The notes beneath the pieces are model-generated. The model saw nothing but the letters and a program-made list of their open reading frames with translations, was not told where the DNA came from and did no database searches. A program made the position numbers and the translations under genes. Source: UBA9647 sp963739335 (GTDB lineage: Bacteria > Bacteroidota > Ignavibacteria > UBA10030). Taken from it: DNA of 64,000 nucleotides. Location of the stretch: assembly GCA_963739335.1 (NCBI GenBank), contig CAVUAC010000053.1, forward strand, positions 33,748-97,747, written 5' to 3'. Positions 26,963 to 36,776 of the stretch are shown here, piece after piece; within the stretch, counting starts at the first letter, position 1, and every line of letters starts with the position of its first letter.

Positions 26963-27970
26963 ATGAAGAATGATAAACGGTTGTGGGCGCCGATTAGCAA
27001 CATCATTACAACTGGTTGCGTCGTGGGTTCACTTCTGGCGTGTAACCAGCCTTTCGACCCGAGAGGATCTCTCCAGAGACAGTTGGTTGTTTTTTCGATC
27101 CTCTCAACAGACCGTGACGTGCAATTGGTGCGAGTCGAACAGAACTATATGCCCACGGATTTTGATGCTTTAGCCTACACAGCTGATAACTCAGTCGCCA
27201 ATGCTCTTGTTACAGTGCGTGATGGTGGCATCACATTCAGGTTGAGAGATACTACCCTGCCGAGGTCCGACACAAGCCGGTTTAAGTTGCCCCTGCGAGC
27301 CTATGTCTTGGATCCGTGGACCGCTGTGTATGGCAGGTCCTATGAGATCACAGTGCAATCGTCGCAATTTCCTTTGGCATTTGCAACCGTCTCGTTACCA
27401 ACGAAGCCGAGTTTGGCAATTGATTTATCCTCTACCGCGGTGGTGGACGATCCGGAGGGACACAAAGAAGAGGCAGACATACTTTTTCCCGTCGTTCTCG
27501 GTTACGGGACGAAGGGATACATTGGCCGGTTTTATGTTGACTACGTTGTGCTGAAAGGGAATGAATGGGTGGAGGAGCGTGTGGAAGTGCCTCTTCGATA
27601 TCAGTATTTCGACATACGCGATCTGAACTATGCATTATATGGGACATTAACACCTTGTCTGTTTTCCAATCGAGTCGTCGGGGCATACAAGAACGAACTA
27701 TTTCGCGATGCACTGAAGGTGGTTGCCTACAAGAAATATCTTCACTCGAAGATAATATTCAATCGAGTAGTCTTTCAACTCGTGCAAGTCGAGCAGAATC
27801 TTTATAAGTACTACCAGGTTGCTCATGCGTCCAACGACCCCCATTCTATGCGATTGGATGAGCCGATGTACTCGAACCTGGTTGGTGGTGTTGGCGTTGT
27901 TGGTGCGTACACACTGGATTCGCTTGTACATCTATTACCCGAGAACTTTGCTTTCAACAACAAAGAGTGA
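26963..27970 (+). CDS. DUF4249-like lipoprotein
   Basis: A 335-residue protein with a lipobox (VGSLLACNQPF, Cys at about residue 27) after a signal sequence, then LQRQLVVFSILSTDRDVQLV and beta-rich sequence of the DUF4249 type. In Bacteroidota DUF4249 lipoproteins are encoded beside TonB receptors and probably act as their surface partners. It is a paralogue of 30324-31310 (shared NQPFDPRG...LVVFSILS...DRD start and LVQVEQNLYKYYQVA-like 3' part). The TonB receptor follows 100 bases later. Confidence 0.7.
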   Translation: MKNDKRLWAPISNIITTGCVVGSLLACNQPFDPRGSLQRQLVVFSILSTDRDVQLVRVEQNYMPTDFDALAYTADNSVANALVTVRDGGITFRLRDTTLPRSDTSRFKLPLRAYVLDPWTAVYGRSYEITVQSSQFPLAFATVSLPTKPSLAIDLSSTAVVDDPEGHKEEADILFPVVLGYGTKGYIGRFYVDYVVLKGNEWVEERVEVPLRYQYFDIRDLNYALYGTLTPCLFSNRVVGAYKNELFRDALKVVAYKKYLHSKIIFNRVVFQLVQVEQNLYKYYQVAHASNDPHSMRLDEPMYSNLVGGVGVVGAYTLDSLVHLLPENFAFNNKE

Positions 27971-28070
27971 AACAGGTGATTGACTGTTTTTGGTTGTCGG
28001 TCGTTTTACTTCCAGCACATTGTCTTGTTGGAATCTTTCCCTTCCCTATGCACTCCTGGTGAAGCCGCCA

Positions 28071-30306
28071 ATGCAAGTCGCGAGAAAATGTCCTTTTGGT
28101 GTCTTCACATCTCTTCTGATGGTTTCCCTGAGCCAATTATGGGCCCAGACATCAGACGTCTACGGCATCGTGACGGATAGCCTGACGAGGCAGCGCATTC
28201 CGTTTGCCAATATCAGTGTCGTCGGGACAACCAGGGGCGCAGCAGCCAACAACATCGGATTCTACTTCATCCCAAAACTGCCCTCCGGGACATTTGAGAT
28301 TACAGCGAGCTCGATCGGATATATCAAGTCGACCAAGACCGTGACGATCAGAGAGGGAAAGCCCGCCGAGCTGAATTTCGAGCTCCCTCCAGTCCCGGTT
28401 CAGGAGGAGGAAGTCGTCGTGACTGCCCCCCGGAAGAACCTGGAAATAGAGATGAAGACGACGAGCGTTCACGTTCTCGAGCGGGCGGAGCTCAAACAAG
28501 TCCCGGTTGCCGGGCAACAGGATCTGCTCCAGTCGCTGAAGATCCTGCCTGGCATCGTGTCGACGAGCGATGTAAGCTCCAGGTTCTACGTACGAGGCGG
28601 AGCAGGCGACCAGAACCTGTTTATGTTTGATGGGATAAGGATCTACTATCCTTTCCACGCACTGGGCATCTACAGCGTTTTTAGTCCCGAGGTGGTGGAC
28701 AATGTGGAAGTCTATACCGGCGCCTTCCCGCCGGGGTTCGGCGGCAAGCTCTCTTCTGTCGTGAACATTGCGACACGCGACGGTCGAGCCGACAGGATCG
28801 CAGCCCGCGCAAACGGGAATTTCTTGTCATCGGAGTTTGGGCTTGAAGGACCGGCAATCTCCAAGTCTACATTCCTCATCGACGCAAGAAAATCCATATC
28901 CTCGCGAACGTTCGGTAACATCGTGGGCCAGGATGTTCCCCTGTCGTTCTACGATGCGACGGTAAAAATCGCGACCCAGCCGGGAGGCGTGCAGAAGTTC
29001 GACGTCACTTTCCTGACAAGCGGTGACAACCTGAACTCCCGCAATCCCTCCGAACCTAACTACTCGTGGCGAAACAACGGGGTGGCCCTATCAGGGTCGG
29101 GGCTGCCGAGCAATCGGATGTTTGTCAACTGGCTTGTCTACATCAGCAGTTATCATGCCAATCGAGACGCGACTCCTTCAGGTTCGATCACTTCAGCTTC
29201 CACGTTCGTCAAGGAACAAGGGCTTCGCGCGAACGCTACGATCTACACAGGTCCGGAGGATCTGTACTATTTCGGGTTTGATTTTGGTTTTCCATCGCTC
29301 GACTATTCGTTCACGAACAGACAGGGCCTCCAACAGGATCTCCAGAGCTCGTTGCTCGAAGTATCGGCATGGGCCCGGTACTCAACGACGCTGGGACCAC
29401 TTTCGATTGACGGCGGGCTCCATGTTGAAATAGGCGCAATGTTCGATGGGGCATCTGCATCCCGCGAGATACAACCAAGGCTCAATCTCAGCTATCTTCT
29501 CGCGGGCACATGGAGGGCAAAAGCATCCATCGGTCGGTTCTCTCAGAGAATGCTGACCGTTGGGAATGAAGATGACGTGATTTCGATATTCGATGCTTGG
29601 ATCGCCGTGCCCAAGAGCATGCAGCCTGAACAGGCGGATCACTTTGTCCTGGGCCTCAGCGGCAATCTCACGGAGCAGGCAACGATGAATCTCGAAACGT
29701 ACTGACAAGAAGTACAGCTCACTTGTCGTCTACAACCGGGACAAGATCGATGCGAGCGATCCCGATTACATACAGGGAAGCGGTGATTCCTACGGCGCAG
29801 AGTTGACGCTGCGATCACATTCTCCACTGGTCGATCTTTATGGGACGTACTCGCTTGCTTTCGCCAAGATCAATAACGGCGGATTTGTCTACTATCCCCG
29901 CTATGACCGCCGCCATCACATCAATTTGATGGCAATCCTTCATCTGGTGCGGGGATTGAGCACGACGGCGAAGTGGGAGTACGGTTCGGGCTTTCCGTTC
30001 TCGCAAACGGTGGGGTACTTCGATCGGCTGATGCTCGACAATGCCTTGCCGGGGCAGTTCGAGACCGAGACTGGCTCTCCCTACATCATGCTGGGGCCGA
30101 AGAATGCTGCCCGGCTGCCGGCCTATCACCGGCTTGACATGAGCATTGCTTATACCCTGAGGCTTGTCGGCTTCGAAATCGTTGCCGGCGTCGATCTGTT
30201 GAACGTCTACAACAACAAGAACATTTTCTACTTTGACAGGAAGACCGGCCAGCGTGTGAACATGCTCGCGTTCTTCCCTTCCGCGATGCTGACGGTGCAG
30301 TATTAG
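28071..30306 (+). CDS. TonB-dependent receptor with CarboxypepD_reg domain, frameshifted
   Basis: Signal peptide MQVARKCPFGVFTSLLMVSL then a regulatory beta-sandwich (DVYGIVTDSLTRQRIPFANI, GTTRGAAANNIGFYFIPKLP) and a plug domain (VAGQQDLLQSLKILPGIV, SSRFYVRGGAGDQNLFMFDG). The barrel strands follow to a C-terminal TLTVQY-type end. The first frame stops at 29705; the continuation (KKYSSLVVYNRDKID, AELTLRSHSPLVDLYGTYSL) runs to 30306. An extra G at about 29704 (TACTGACAAG for TACTACAAG) explains it. The repaired length is about 745 residues. It takes up an unknown substrate across the outer membrane, with the flanking DUF4249 lipoproteins. Confidence 0.8.
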
Positions 30307-30323
30307 ACATAGGCTAGCATCAC

Positions 30324-31310
30324 ATGGACGCACGCGTCCGTTGGCTATCTCTCTTTTGCTTGCTTCTTCTCTCCTCGTCAGGGTGCAACCAACCCTTTGA
30401 CCCGAAGGGTCCGTTTGAGAAGGAACTTGTTGTCTTCTCGATCCTTTCCAATGACCGCGACAAACAGTATGTGCGTGTCAGCACGAACTATGATGTAACC
30501 GGCTTCGACCCGAGCGAAAACCAAGTGGACCAATCCGTCCTCGGTGCCCAGGTCACCGTGACCGGGCCGTCAAATTCCTATCGTTTCAACGGTATGCTTC
30601 TTCCGCGTATTGATACCAGTCACTATAAGACACCTATCCACGCTTATGCGGCTTCTCCCTTCCGCGCGGAGCATGGGAAAACGTACAATCTTGCTGTAAC
30701 GACACGAGATGTGGGAATAGCGAGTGCATCCGTCACAATCCCAGGTAAAGCGATCGTATCGCTGTCGCCGGTTTTGTTCACGGGCTGGTTCGATAGCCCG
30801 CCCCCCTACCGCCAGCAAGTCCGAGATCTCTTCTTGGTTCTGGCCACTCTCTCAGCTGGCTGCAAAGCCTGTGTCATACAAATGTTCATCGATTATGAAG
30901 TCCTGTGGGGATCTGATTGGCAACAGAAACGCATAGAAGTTCCGATGAGAGTGCTGGTAGATACTCTGGACATGTGGGTTGGAGACTACCCGACACTAGA
31001 ACGCGTTGTGGCGAACCAGATTGGCAAGACGTATCAGTACTTGGCTTACCTGAAGACACTCGATAAGGTCGTGAGTGATCACCGTGATCAGAAGGTGACT
31101 TTCCACAGGATTGTTGCACGCGTTGTCCAGCTTGAGGAGAACTTATATAACTATTACAGCACAGCGAACAGTTCCAGTGATCCGGTTTCAGTACGATTAG
31201 ATATGCCAGACTACTCAAACATCAGAGGTGGAAATGGGGTGTTTGGCGCTTTCGTTGTTGATTCCTTAGTACATTACTTGCCGGACGATTTTGGCCTCAA
31301 CATCAAATAA
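30324..31310 (+). CDS. DUF4249-like lipoprotein, second copy
   Basis: A 328-residue paralogue of 26963-27970. Signal sequence with lipobox LLLSSSGCNQPFDPKG, then KELVVFSILSNDRDKQYVRV and the same 3' region (RVVQLEENLYNYYSTANSSS, VRLDMPDYSNIRGGNGVFGA). It begins 17 bases after the TonB receptor and its stop overlaps the start of the collapsed receptor at 31310, so it belongs to the same operon. Divergence between the paralogues is large enough that the duplication is not recent. Confidence 0.7.
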   Translation: MDARVRWLSLFCLLLLSSSGCNQPFDPKGPFEKELVVFSILSNDRDKQYVRVSTNYDVTGFDPSENQVDQSVLGAQVTVTGPSNSYRFNGMLLPRIDTSHYKTPIHAYAASPFRAEHGKTYNLAVTTRDVGIASASVTIPGKAIVSLSPVLFTGWFDSPPPYRQQVRDLFLVLATLSAGCKACVIQMFIDYEVLWGSDWQQKRIEVPMRVLVDTLDMWVGDYPTLERVVANQIGKTYQYLAYLKTLDKVVSDHRDQKVTFHRIVARVVQLEENLYNYYSTANSSSDPVSVRLDMPDYSNIRGGNGVFGAFVVDSLVHYLPDDFGLNIK

Positions 31311-31498
31311 TGATTGAGATACCCTATCGAATATTGATATTTGTGCCGTTTCTAGTGTACGGTCCCATTGCTGTCGATGCGCAAAAGGGTGCTGTTCGCG
31401 GCGTAGTGTGGGATGGCCTCACCTTTGACAGGAAAACGGGCCATCGCGTGAACATGCTGGCGTTCTTCCCTTCGGCTACGCTGACAGTGGCGTACTGA
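31310..31498 (+). pseudogene. Collapsed TonB receptor: N-terminus joined to C-terminus
   Basis: An open frame of 62 codons. Residues 1-25 are a signal peptide followed by AQKGAVRGVVWDG, the start of a CarboxypepD_reg domain. It then jumps to FDRKTGHRVNMLAFFPSATL TVAY, nearly identical to the last 24 residues of the receptor ending at 30306 (FDRKTGQRVNMLAFFPSAML TVQY). Everything between, roughly 700 codons, is missing, without a frameshift. This is best read as an internal deletion of a second receptor gene that followed the second DUF4249 gene. Confidence 0.75.
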
Positions 31499-32009
31499 TT
31501 TTGGATTCAGATTTGAGGATTTGTCTGCCAGCAGACGGTGAACTGCTGAGACTGAGTGCAATCATTGTATGCCTCGTGAGGCGTGCGATGTGGTCTCTTC
31601 CAGACTGGGGACGTTGGCCGTCGTGACGGAGGTCTATGCCAGCATCTCAAGGCTGAAGAGTTCGTGAACACTCGGTGCATCACCGGATCCGTCTGTCTGA
31701 CACCAATCTTAGATTCCTGCTTTCGCCGCCCCATTTCGCCCTCATTTCACTCTCCGTAAATAGGAGACCATCTCTTGATGCGGATTTTGTTGGATTCGCC
31801 AGCGTTTCAGGCCGCCGACGGTGATCCCCCAAAACGGCAACTCGTATCGTAGAGGTTGATAGTTTGTGAATTCCTCTTCGGCCAAAGACTGCTGACCCTG
31901 ATCCTACGGACCAGGGGGAGAGAGATGGTCGGTGAGCGAACTGTGCCAAGAAATCAGGGCATTCTGGCAGGTCTTAAGCGAGGCTTGAGGGGCACCAACG
32001 TGCCGACAG
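31499..32009. other. Intergenic region between converging genes, no gene recognised
   Basis: Short frames on both strands have no family resemblance. No strong terminator hairpin with a T-tract was found. It separates the plus-strand receptor locus from the minus-strand two-component operon. Confidence 0.4.
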
Positions 32010-32684
32010 CTACAAGATGTTCTCTTTGAGGGTCTTCGCGACCACTGCCCCGCGGGTGTGGACTCCAAGTTTTGCGTAGATGTGCTTGAAGTGTGTTGTG
32101 AGTGTGTTGTAGCGTAGGGAGACCTTATCAGCGATATCCTGCATTTTCAGCCCCTCTACCACGTACCCGAGTATTTCCTTTTCTTTTTGTGTAAGCCTGT
32201 AATCCGGTTTGGCAGAGGCGCGGGGGGTGTATAGGTTCCTTGATGCCGCGGAATCTTGTGTGATGGTTCCATTCAAGATCTTGGAGACCTGAGGGGAGAA
32301 ATAGGTTTTGTTTTTGTTGACGGCCTCGATGGCCCGGGAAATCTGGGCTGGCGAGCATCCTTTCAAAAGATATCCTCTCGCACCGAGGCGCATGAATTCG
32401 AGGATCAATTCACGATCATCGTGCATTGTGTGAATCAAGATCTTTCCAGAAGGGAGCACTGTTTGCAGCGTCTTGATGGTCTCGGTAATGCTCATATCAG
32501 GCAGCCCGATGTCCAAGAGAATGATATCAGGACGGAGTAACTTTGTCCTTTGGACCGCCTCTTTTGCATTTTTTGCCTGCCCGACCACCCTTATCCTCTT
32601 GTTGCTTAGCAGGCACGTCTTCATTCCTGTCAGCACGACTGGATGGTCATCGACGAGTAGCACCTTTATTGCTTTCTTTTGCAT
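32010..32684 (-). CDS. NarL/LuxR-family response regulator
   Basis: A 224-residue protein with a receiver domain (acidic pair D12/D13 in LLVDDHP, phosphoacceptor D58 in ILLDIGLPD, Thr/Lys positions in IHTM and LLKG) and a C-terminal LuxR-type HTH (LTQKEKEILGYVVEGLKMQD, IADKVSLRYNTLTTHFKHIY). It starts 3 bases from the stop of the histidine kinase gene, its expected partner. The last gene of a minus-strand operon 34818-32010. Confidence 0.9.
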   Translation of the reverse strand: MQKKAIKVLLVDDHPVVLTGMKTCLLSNKRIRVVGQAKNAKEAVQRTKLLRPDIILLDIGLPDMSITETIKTLQTVLPSGKILIHTMHDDRELILEFMRLGARGYLLKGCSPAQISRAIEAVNKNKTYFSPQVSKILNGTITQDSAASRNLYTPRASAKPDYRLTQKEKEILGYVVEGLKMQDIADKVSLRYNTLTTHFKHIYAKLGVHTRGAVVAKTLKENIL

Positions 32685-32687
32685 TTG

Positions 32688-33881
32688 TCAGTTATTCTCA
32701 ACTGATGTGAGCCTTTCGATAGGAATCTGGACGGTGATTTCGGTTCCCTGGTGATGGTTTGAGCGGATGTTAAGTTCTCCGCCGATGTAACTTGCACGTT
32801 CTTTCATATCGATAAGGCCGAGGTGCGCCTCCTTCTTGCTCCGGGGGAGATGTGATCGGCTAAACCCTTTGCCATTGTCTTTAATCGATACTCGAAAGAC
32901 CGAGCCTTCAACTTCAAGATGGATGGATGCTCGGGTGGCTTTCGAGTGTTTTTCCACATTGGCCAAGCTCTCCTGGATGATCCGATACAGAGCGAGCTTG
33001 ACATCGGCGGGAATGCAATCGGGGAGTCCTTTCTGCTTTAGCTCCAGGTCGATGCCTGTCCTCGCTCTAAACTCTTCGCAAACAGCCCGGACGGCAGGGA
33101 AAAGTCCCAGTTTGTCCAGTGTGGCTGGCCGGAGATTCCTTAACAATCTACGCACTTCCCGAATAGTCTTGTCGAGAATTCTTGACGCGTCACGTAAGCT
33201 ACGCCGCACAGTTCGTCGGTTTTGTTTGAGACCATCCTGGGAGGAGTCGACCAAGATTTTTGCCGAATGGAGCATCTGTCCGATGCTATCATGGAGCTCG
33301 CCTGCGAGACGCTTACTCTCTGATTCCTGGACTTCGATCACCCTTTTCGCCAGTCGTTTGAGGTCCTCTTCGGCCTGCTTGCGTTCTGTAATATCCCGGC
33401 AGTTGACCACAATCGCTCGAACTGATGGTTCATTGAGCAGGTTTGTGGCGATGAGCTCGATGGGTTTCCACGATTCATTTCCATCCTGAATCCTGCACTG
33501 TGCCGTGAGTGTGCTGCCTGCAGACTGCAAGACCTGAGTTGCGAGCTCTGCCACGTGTTGACGATCGCTGGGATGGACGAGATCCAACGGATTACGGATG
33601 TTTGGATTCTGAAGCGAGCAGCCAATAACCTTCTCAGCGTTGGGGCTCGCGTAGACAGGTTGCCCGGATGAACTGAAAAGAATCAGAGCATCTGAACTTC
33701 GCTCGACGAGAAGGCGAAATCGTTCTTCCCGCTCACGAAGCTCCTGTGTCTGCTGCGATTGCATTCTCAGGAATCTTCTGTGGCCCAGTAGAACTGTAGC
33801 GATGAGGGCGATGCTGAGAACGAACAGCGTGAGCGTCGCCGTCAGGAATGTCCACCAGATATCTGGCGAGTTGAGGGACAT
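32688..33881 (-). CDS. Membrane PAS histidine kinase (HisKA_3/NarX-type)
   Basis: About 397 residues from the start at 33881: one N-terminal transmembrane helix (WWTFLTATLTLFVLSIALIA), a PAS domain (ERFRLLVERSSDALILFSSS), then a HisKA_3 dimerisation box with phosphoacceptor His (RLAGELHDSIGQMLHSAKIL) and a HATPase domain (LYRIIQESLANVEKHSKATR, IKDNGKGF). A start at 33941 is possible but lies deeper in the upstream gene. It overlaps the upstream membrane gene by 40 bases. Signal unknown. Confidence 0.85.
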   Translation of the reverse strand: MSLNSPDIWWTFLTATLTLFVLSIALIATVLLGHRRFLRMQSQQTQELREREERFRLLVERSSDALILFSSSGQPVYASPNAEKVIGCSLQNPNIRNPLDLVHPSDRQHVAELATQVLQSAGSTLTAQCRIQDGNESWKPIELIATNLLNEPSVRAIVVNCRDITERKQAEEDLKRLAKRVIEVQESESKRLAGELHDSIGQMLHSAKILVDSSQDGLKQNRRTVRRSLRDASRILDKTIREVRRLLRNLRPATLDKLGLFPAVRAVCEEFRARTGIDLELKQKGLPDCIPADVKLALYRIIQESLANVEKHSKATRASIHLEVEGSVFRVSIKDNGKGFSRSHLPRSKKEAHLGLIDMKERASYIGGELNIRSNHHQGTEITVQIPIERLTSVENN

Positions 33882-34507
33882 AAGAAGGCAACTCCGTAGA
33901 GAGAGCTTGAAATGATACTGACGACTGAGTGTGCCACCCACGCAGTGCGGAGGGTCTCGACTGAGCGGCTGAGAAGCAAGCTGCTCAACGCGTGGAGGAC
34001 AAGGAGTCCAGAGAAGTAAACGAGCGTTGCCGCAGAGAACCAGAACTGGGGTTGACGTGCGAGCGAATCGAGTGATTCTTTGTCGATCTCGTAGAGTAAA
34101 CGCCCAGAAAGGAACACCAGCAGAAGTCCTTCGACCGGCTTCGTGTAGCTGTTGAAGCTCCGAAGATCCTCAAAGAACAAAACACCCCCGAGACAAAGCA
34201 GTGCAAAGACAATCGTCGAGGCTTGCAGCGCTAGCCTTCTGCGTTTTTCTTTTTGCCGCGTTGAGAAGATCCAGGCGAAGAAGGCATATTGAATCGGCGT
34301 GAAAAGATGAATAAACCACAGATTGTTGATGTGACGTGTGGCAAGATAGTACTGGAGTACCGAAGACATCGCAGATACAAAGAAATAGACTGTCAAGATC
34401 CGAAGGTCTTTACTCAAGTGCCGATATCGGACCAGTGCGAGGCCGCAAACCGCTAGATCCACAAAGAACGCGAGCTGCGCGTGGAGCGGGATCATTTGCA
34501 CATTCAA
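33842..34507 (-). CDS. Integral membrane protein of the two-component operon
   Basis: A 221-residue protein with about seven hydrophobic helices (starting HAQLAFFVDLAVCGLALVRY and spaced through residue ~205). It has no enzymatic motif. It overlaps the small gene before it (ATGA, 4 bases) and the kinase after it, so all are translated as a unit. Possibly a membrane sensor that modulates the kinase; this is inference from the gene order. Confidence 0.6.
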   Translation of the reverse strand: MNVQMIPLHAQLAFFVDLAVCGLALVRYRHLSKDLRILTVYFFVSAMSSVLQYYLATRHINNLWFIHLFTPIQYAFFAWIFSTRQKEKRRRLALQASTIVFALLCLGGVLFFEDLRSFNSYTKPVEGLLLVFLSGRLLYEIDKESLDSLARQPQFWFSAATLVYFSGLLVLHALSSLLLSRSVETLRTAWVAHSVVSIISSSLYGVAFLCPSTRQISGGHS

Positions 34508-34818
34508 CTGTTAAGGGGGTTCGGTGCTGCACAGAACGGAGGACATGGAAAATGCTCATCGCTCAACACCCCCGCAGTGAGATCGTCCCCTTTCTGATCG
34601 ACTCCAACCAGCACAAGCGCAGGTGAACCATCTGGATTCTGGCCAAAGTACGCGCGAAGGGCAACGCATCCCGGTTGGTCGAGGATCTTTTGAACGCTTT
34701 CGCGCCAAAAGCCTGCGGCCTTGATTGCTGAGCCTGGGTTTGCCTTTCGATAGCTGGCGGTCAGCTTGCTGGCATTGTCCAGCGTAACAGTCTGATCCTT
34801 CTTTTCTGGTAGTGACAT
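34504..34818 (-). CDS. Small soluble protein with C-terminal PCPPFC motif
   Basis: A 104-residue protein: a helical N-terminus (LTASYRKANPGSAIKAAGFW), then VQKILDQPGCVALRAYFGQN, PALVLVGVDQKGDDLTAGVL and HFPCPPFCAAPNPLNS. The GC-LRxYxGxxxDGxPxLVLVGVD...CPPxC pattern occurs in small hypothetical proteins of Bacteroidota relatives, often with such membrane and kinase genes. GGGAGGTCGCC is a good ribosome binding site. The first gene of the minus-strand operon. Confidence 0.55.
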   Translation of the reverse strand: MSLPEKKDQTVTLDNASKLTASYRKANPGSAIKAAGFWRESVQKILDQPGCVALRAYFGQNPDGSPALVLVGVDQKGDDLTAGVLSDEHFPCPPFCAAPNPLNS

Positions 34819-34906
34819 GGCGACCTCCCTGTTTTTTGACGGATTGTAGTTGTTGTGTAGAAAACCCGTACATCTTGAAAGCTATTACCAAAGGGAAACA
34901 GACGCA

Positions 34907-36319
34907 ATACCAAGTTCTTGAAAGCGTGTCACTTTACGGTTGCTAATTTAGGTGTTTTTTAGACAGTTTTTCAGCCAATCCGGATGAAGACCTCTGATTT
35001 TGGCTGACGCGAGCCTGGATTTGCCGTTGAGATGCTTTCTGCTTCCCCGGCAATCGGTGTACGGCTTCTGCCGAAGGAAGGCAACCAACAGATTTGTGTA
35101 ATGAATCGCCGTCGATCGATACTGGAAGGCCTCAATCGTTTTGTACCGTCGCTGCAACTGCTTGTTTACATTTTCAACCAAGTTGGTGGTCCGAGGAAGA
35201 CCCGGAACGTGATGATACATCATCAACTGATTCCATCGACGTCTCAAGAACCTCACTGCCTTACGATGCTGAACCCGTGGGAAGCTCTCGTCGTTTTGTA
35301 ACGCATCGTAGAGTATTCGTGCCTCACGTTCTGTTTGTGCTGACAAAATCCTACGACACGTTTCATACAATGCAGCAATCGAACCATCTCCCGCTGAACC
35401 TGCACGGTGTGGCTTCTGCACTCCAAGCAGAGCTCTGTGTTTCGATTCTTCCCCTTCGATATCATCAGCTGGTCGCTCGCCGACTTCCTGATCAATCGCT
35501 GAATGAGCGTTCCAACCTCGATGGGCATTCCTTTCAACATATCCGATCAATATGCCTATCGCCGACAATGCGTGTTTTATGCAGTATTGATGGGGTATTT
35601 CTGCATAGACAACTGCAACAGCTCGAGTCAGGGCAGGGTCTAAGTCGCTCACCACAGCCTTGAGATGCACACCCAGCGCTCGTACCTCCTCCAAAAACTT
35701 CGCCGCTTCGGTGCTGCTTAACTCCGGCACTGCGCGACAATGCATGATATCGCCTGTTGTGTCTACCGCCAAATAAAACCACTGCCCCTTGCCTCTGACC
35801 GGACACATCTTCTCATCCACCAACACCACACCATCCCATCGCGGTCGCAACTCCCGACTCATCTCCCAGGCCGTCTTGCAGCGGCCCGCTACGCGCTCCA
35901 CCACCCGCTGTAAGCTGCCCGGTGATGGTCTACGACCACTGGCTCGTTGTATCCATCGCGCGATAGCTCGATAACTCTCTCCTCCTTCGACATGTCGTCG
36001 TACGATCTCCTCGCACAGCTCGTGACTGATTCGATTTCCCGGATACTGTCGAGCGACAAAACTTCGGTGACAGTCACAACAACAAAACCGCTGCACCTTC
36101 CTGATGCGTTCTTTGCGTTCACCTCGCTCGATAATTGTTCGATGACCATTCTTCTTCACACTCGATGATCCACAGTGGGGACAAAACCTACTCCGCTTTT
36201 TTTTCCACGTTACTCCCTTAACTCTGGTGACATTCCTTATTTGTTCTTACTCATTCAAACTAAGGAACTTACAGCGGAAATAGCAACCGGGAAGCGACAC
36301 GCTTAGAAGTTCTTGGTAT
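34907..36319. mobile_element. Insertion sequence with ~40-bp imperfect terminal inverted repeats
   Basis: The left end reads ATACCAAGTTCTTGAAAGCG then TGTCACTTTACGGTTGCTA. The right end, reverse-complemented, reads ATACCAAGAACTTCTAAGCG then TGTCGCTTCCCGGTTGCTA. The two agree in about three quarters of 39 positions. Between them is one zinc-ribbon DDE transposase gene on the minus strand. No clear target-site duplication is visible; GGTATGCGCGTT is repeated at 36315 and 36332, spanning the right end. Total length is about 1.41 kb. Confidence 0.75.
34948..36159 (-). CDS. DDE transposase with N-terminal zinc ribbon
   Basis: A 403-residue transposase with a plausible DDE triad: Asp in DGVVLVDEKMCPV (~114), Asp in KAVVSDLDPALTRA (~170) and Glu in PRTTNLVENVNKQLQRR (~335). 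The annotated start (GTG) is just inside the zinc ribbon; the same frame continues upstream to about 36205 and supplies FCPHCGSSS, which with RFCCCDCHRSF completes a four-Cys ribbon. No standard start codon for that extension was found beside a run of eight A, so the true start is uncertain. The IS family was not assigned with confidence. Confidence 0.8.
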   Translation of the reverse strand: MKKNGHRTIIERGERKERIRKVQRFCCCDCHRSFVARQYPGNRISHELCEEIVRRHVEGGESYRAIARWIQRASGRRPSPGSLQRVVERVAGRCKTAWEMSRELRPRWDGVVLVDEKMCPVRGKGQWFYLAVDTTGDIMHCRAVPELSSTEAAKFLEEVRALGVHLKAVVSDLDPALTRAVAVVYAEIPHQYCIKHALSAIGILIGYVERNAHRGWNAHSAIDQEVGERPADDIEGEESKHRALLGVQKPHRAGSAGDGSIAALYETCRRILSAQTEREARILYDALQNDESFPRVQHRKAVRFLRRRWNQLMMYHHVPGLPRTTNLVENVNKQLQRRYKTIEAFQYRSTAIHYTNLLVAFLRQKPYTDCRGSRKHLNGKSRLASAKIRGLHPDWLKNCLKNT

Positions 36320-36776
36320 GCGCGTTAACATGGTATGCGCGTTCGATAGCCCGGCGACCTCAGTAGTCTATGTGAATTTGGGTTCGCCCCAGCGGGCTCT
36401 CTCCTAGATCAAGACGTCCTTCTGCCGGAAGATCCTGATGAGCGTTGCGACTGAGAACACAATCACCTCGGTACAGACGTAACGGCGAGCCGGGAGGATC
36501 GGCGTTTCCTAAGCTCGATGGAAATCTATTCTCTGGGAGGTGCACTGTCAATACCTAAAACGCGGTATTTTTGGTCGTGCGTTCATTTTTTTTTGGGGGG
36601 GGGTAAGAACTGACGATCTGGTTGGAAGATGGGCGAATGGTCATATTAACATAAGCCCAAGTGAAACCCCAGAAAGAAGATAGGAGTCATTCTTGGTTTC
36701 CCTTTTGTGAAAGGGTCAAGAAAGTGAAGGCCAAGAATCGGGGTGGCCGAGCAGCACCACCCCGATTCGCTAGCAA
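36320..36776. other. Intergenic region, no gene recognised
   Basis: Contains the GGTATGCGCGTT direct repeat, a T9-G9 homopolymer block (about 36585-36603, an unusual sequence and a likely assembly weak point) and the hairpin at 36736. A short minus-strand frame (36360-36551) has no recognisable family. Confidence 0.4.
36736..36767 (-). terminator. Hairpin downstream of the phage-type ATPase gene
   Basis: AATCGGGGTGG and CCACCCCGATT pair perfectly (11 bp) around a ten-base loop, nine bases after the ATPase stop codon at 36777. No T-tract follows on the minus strand. Confidence 0.5.
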
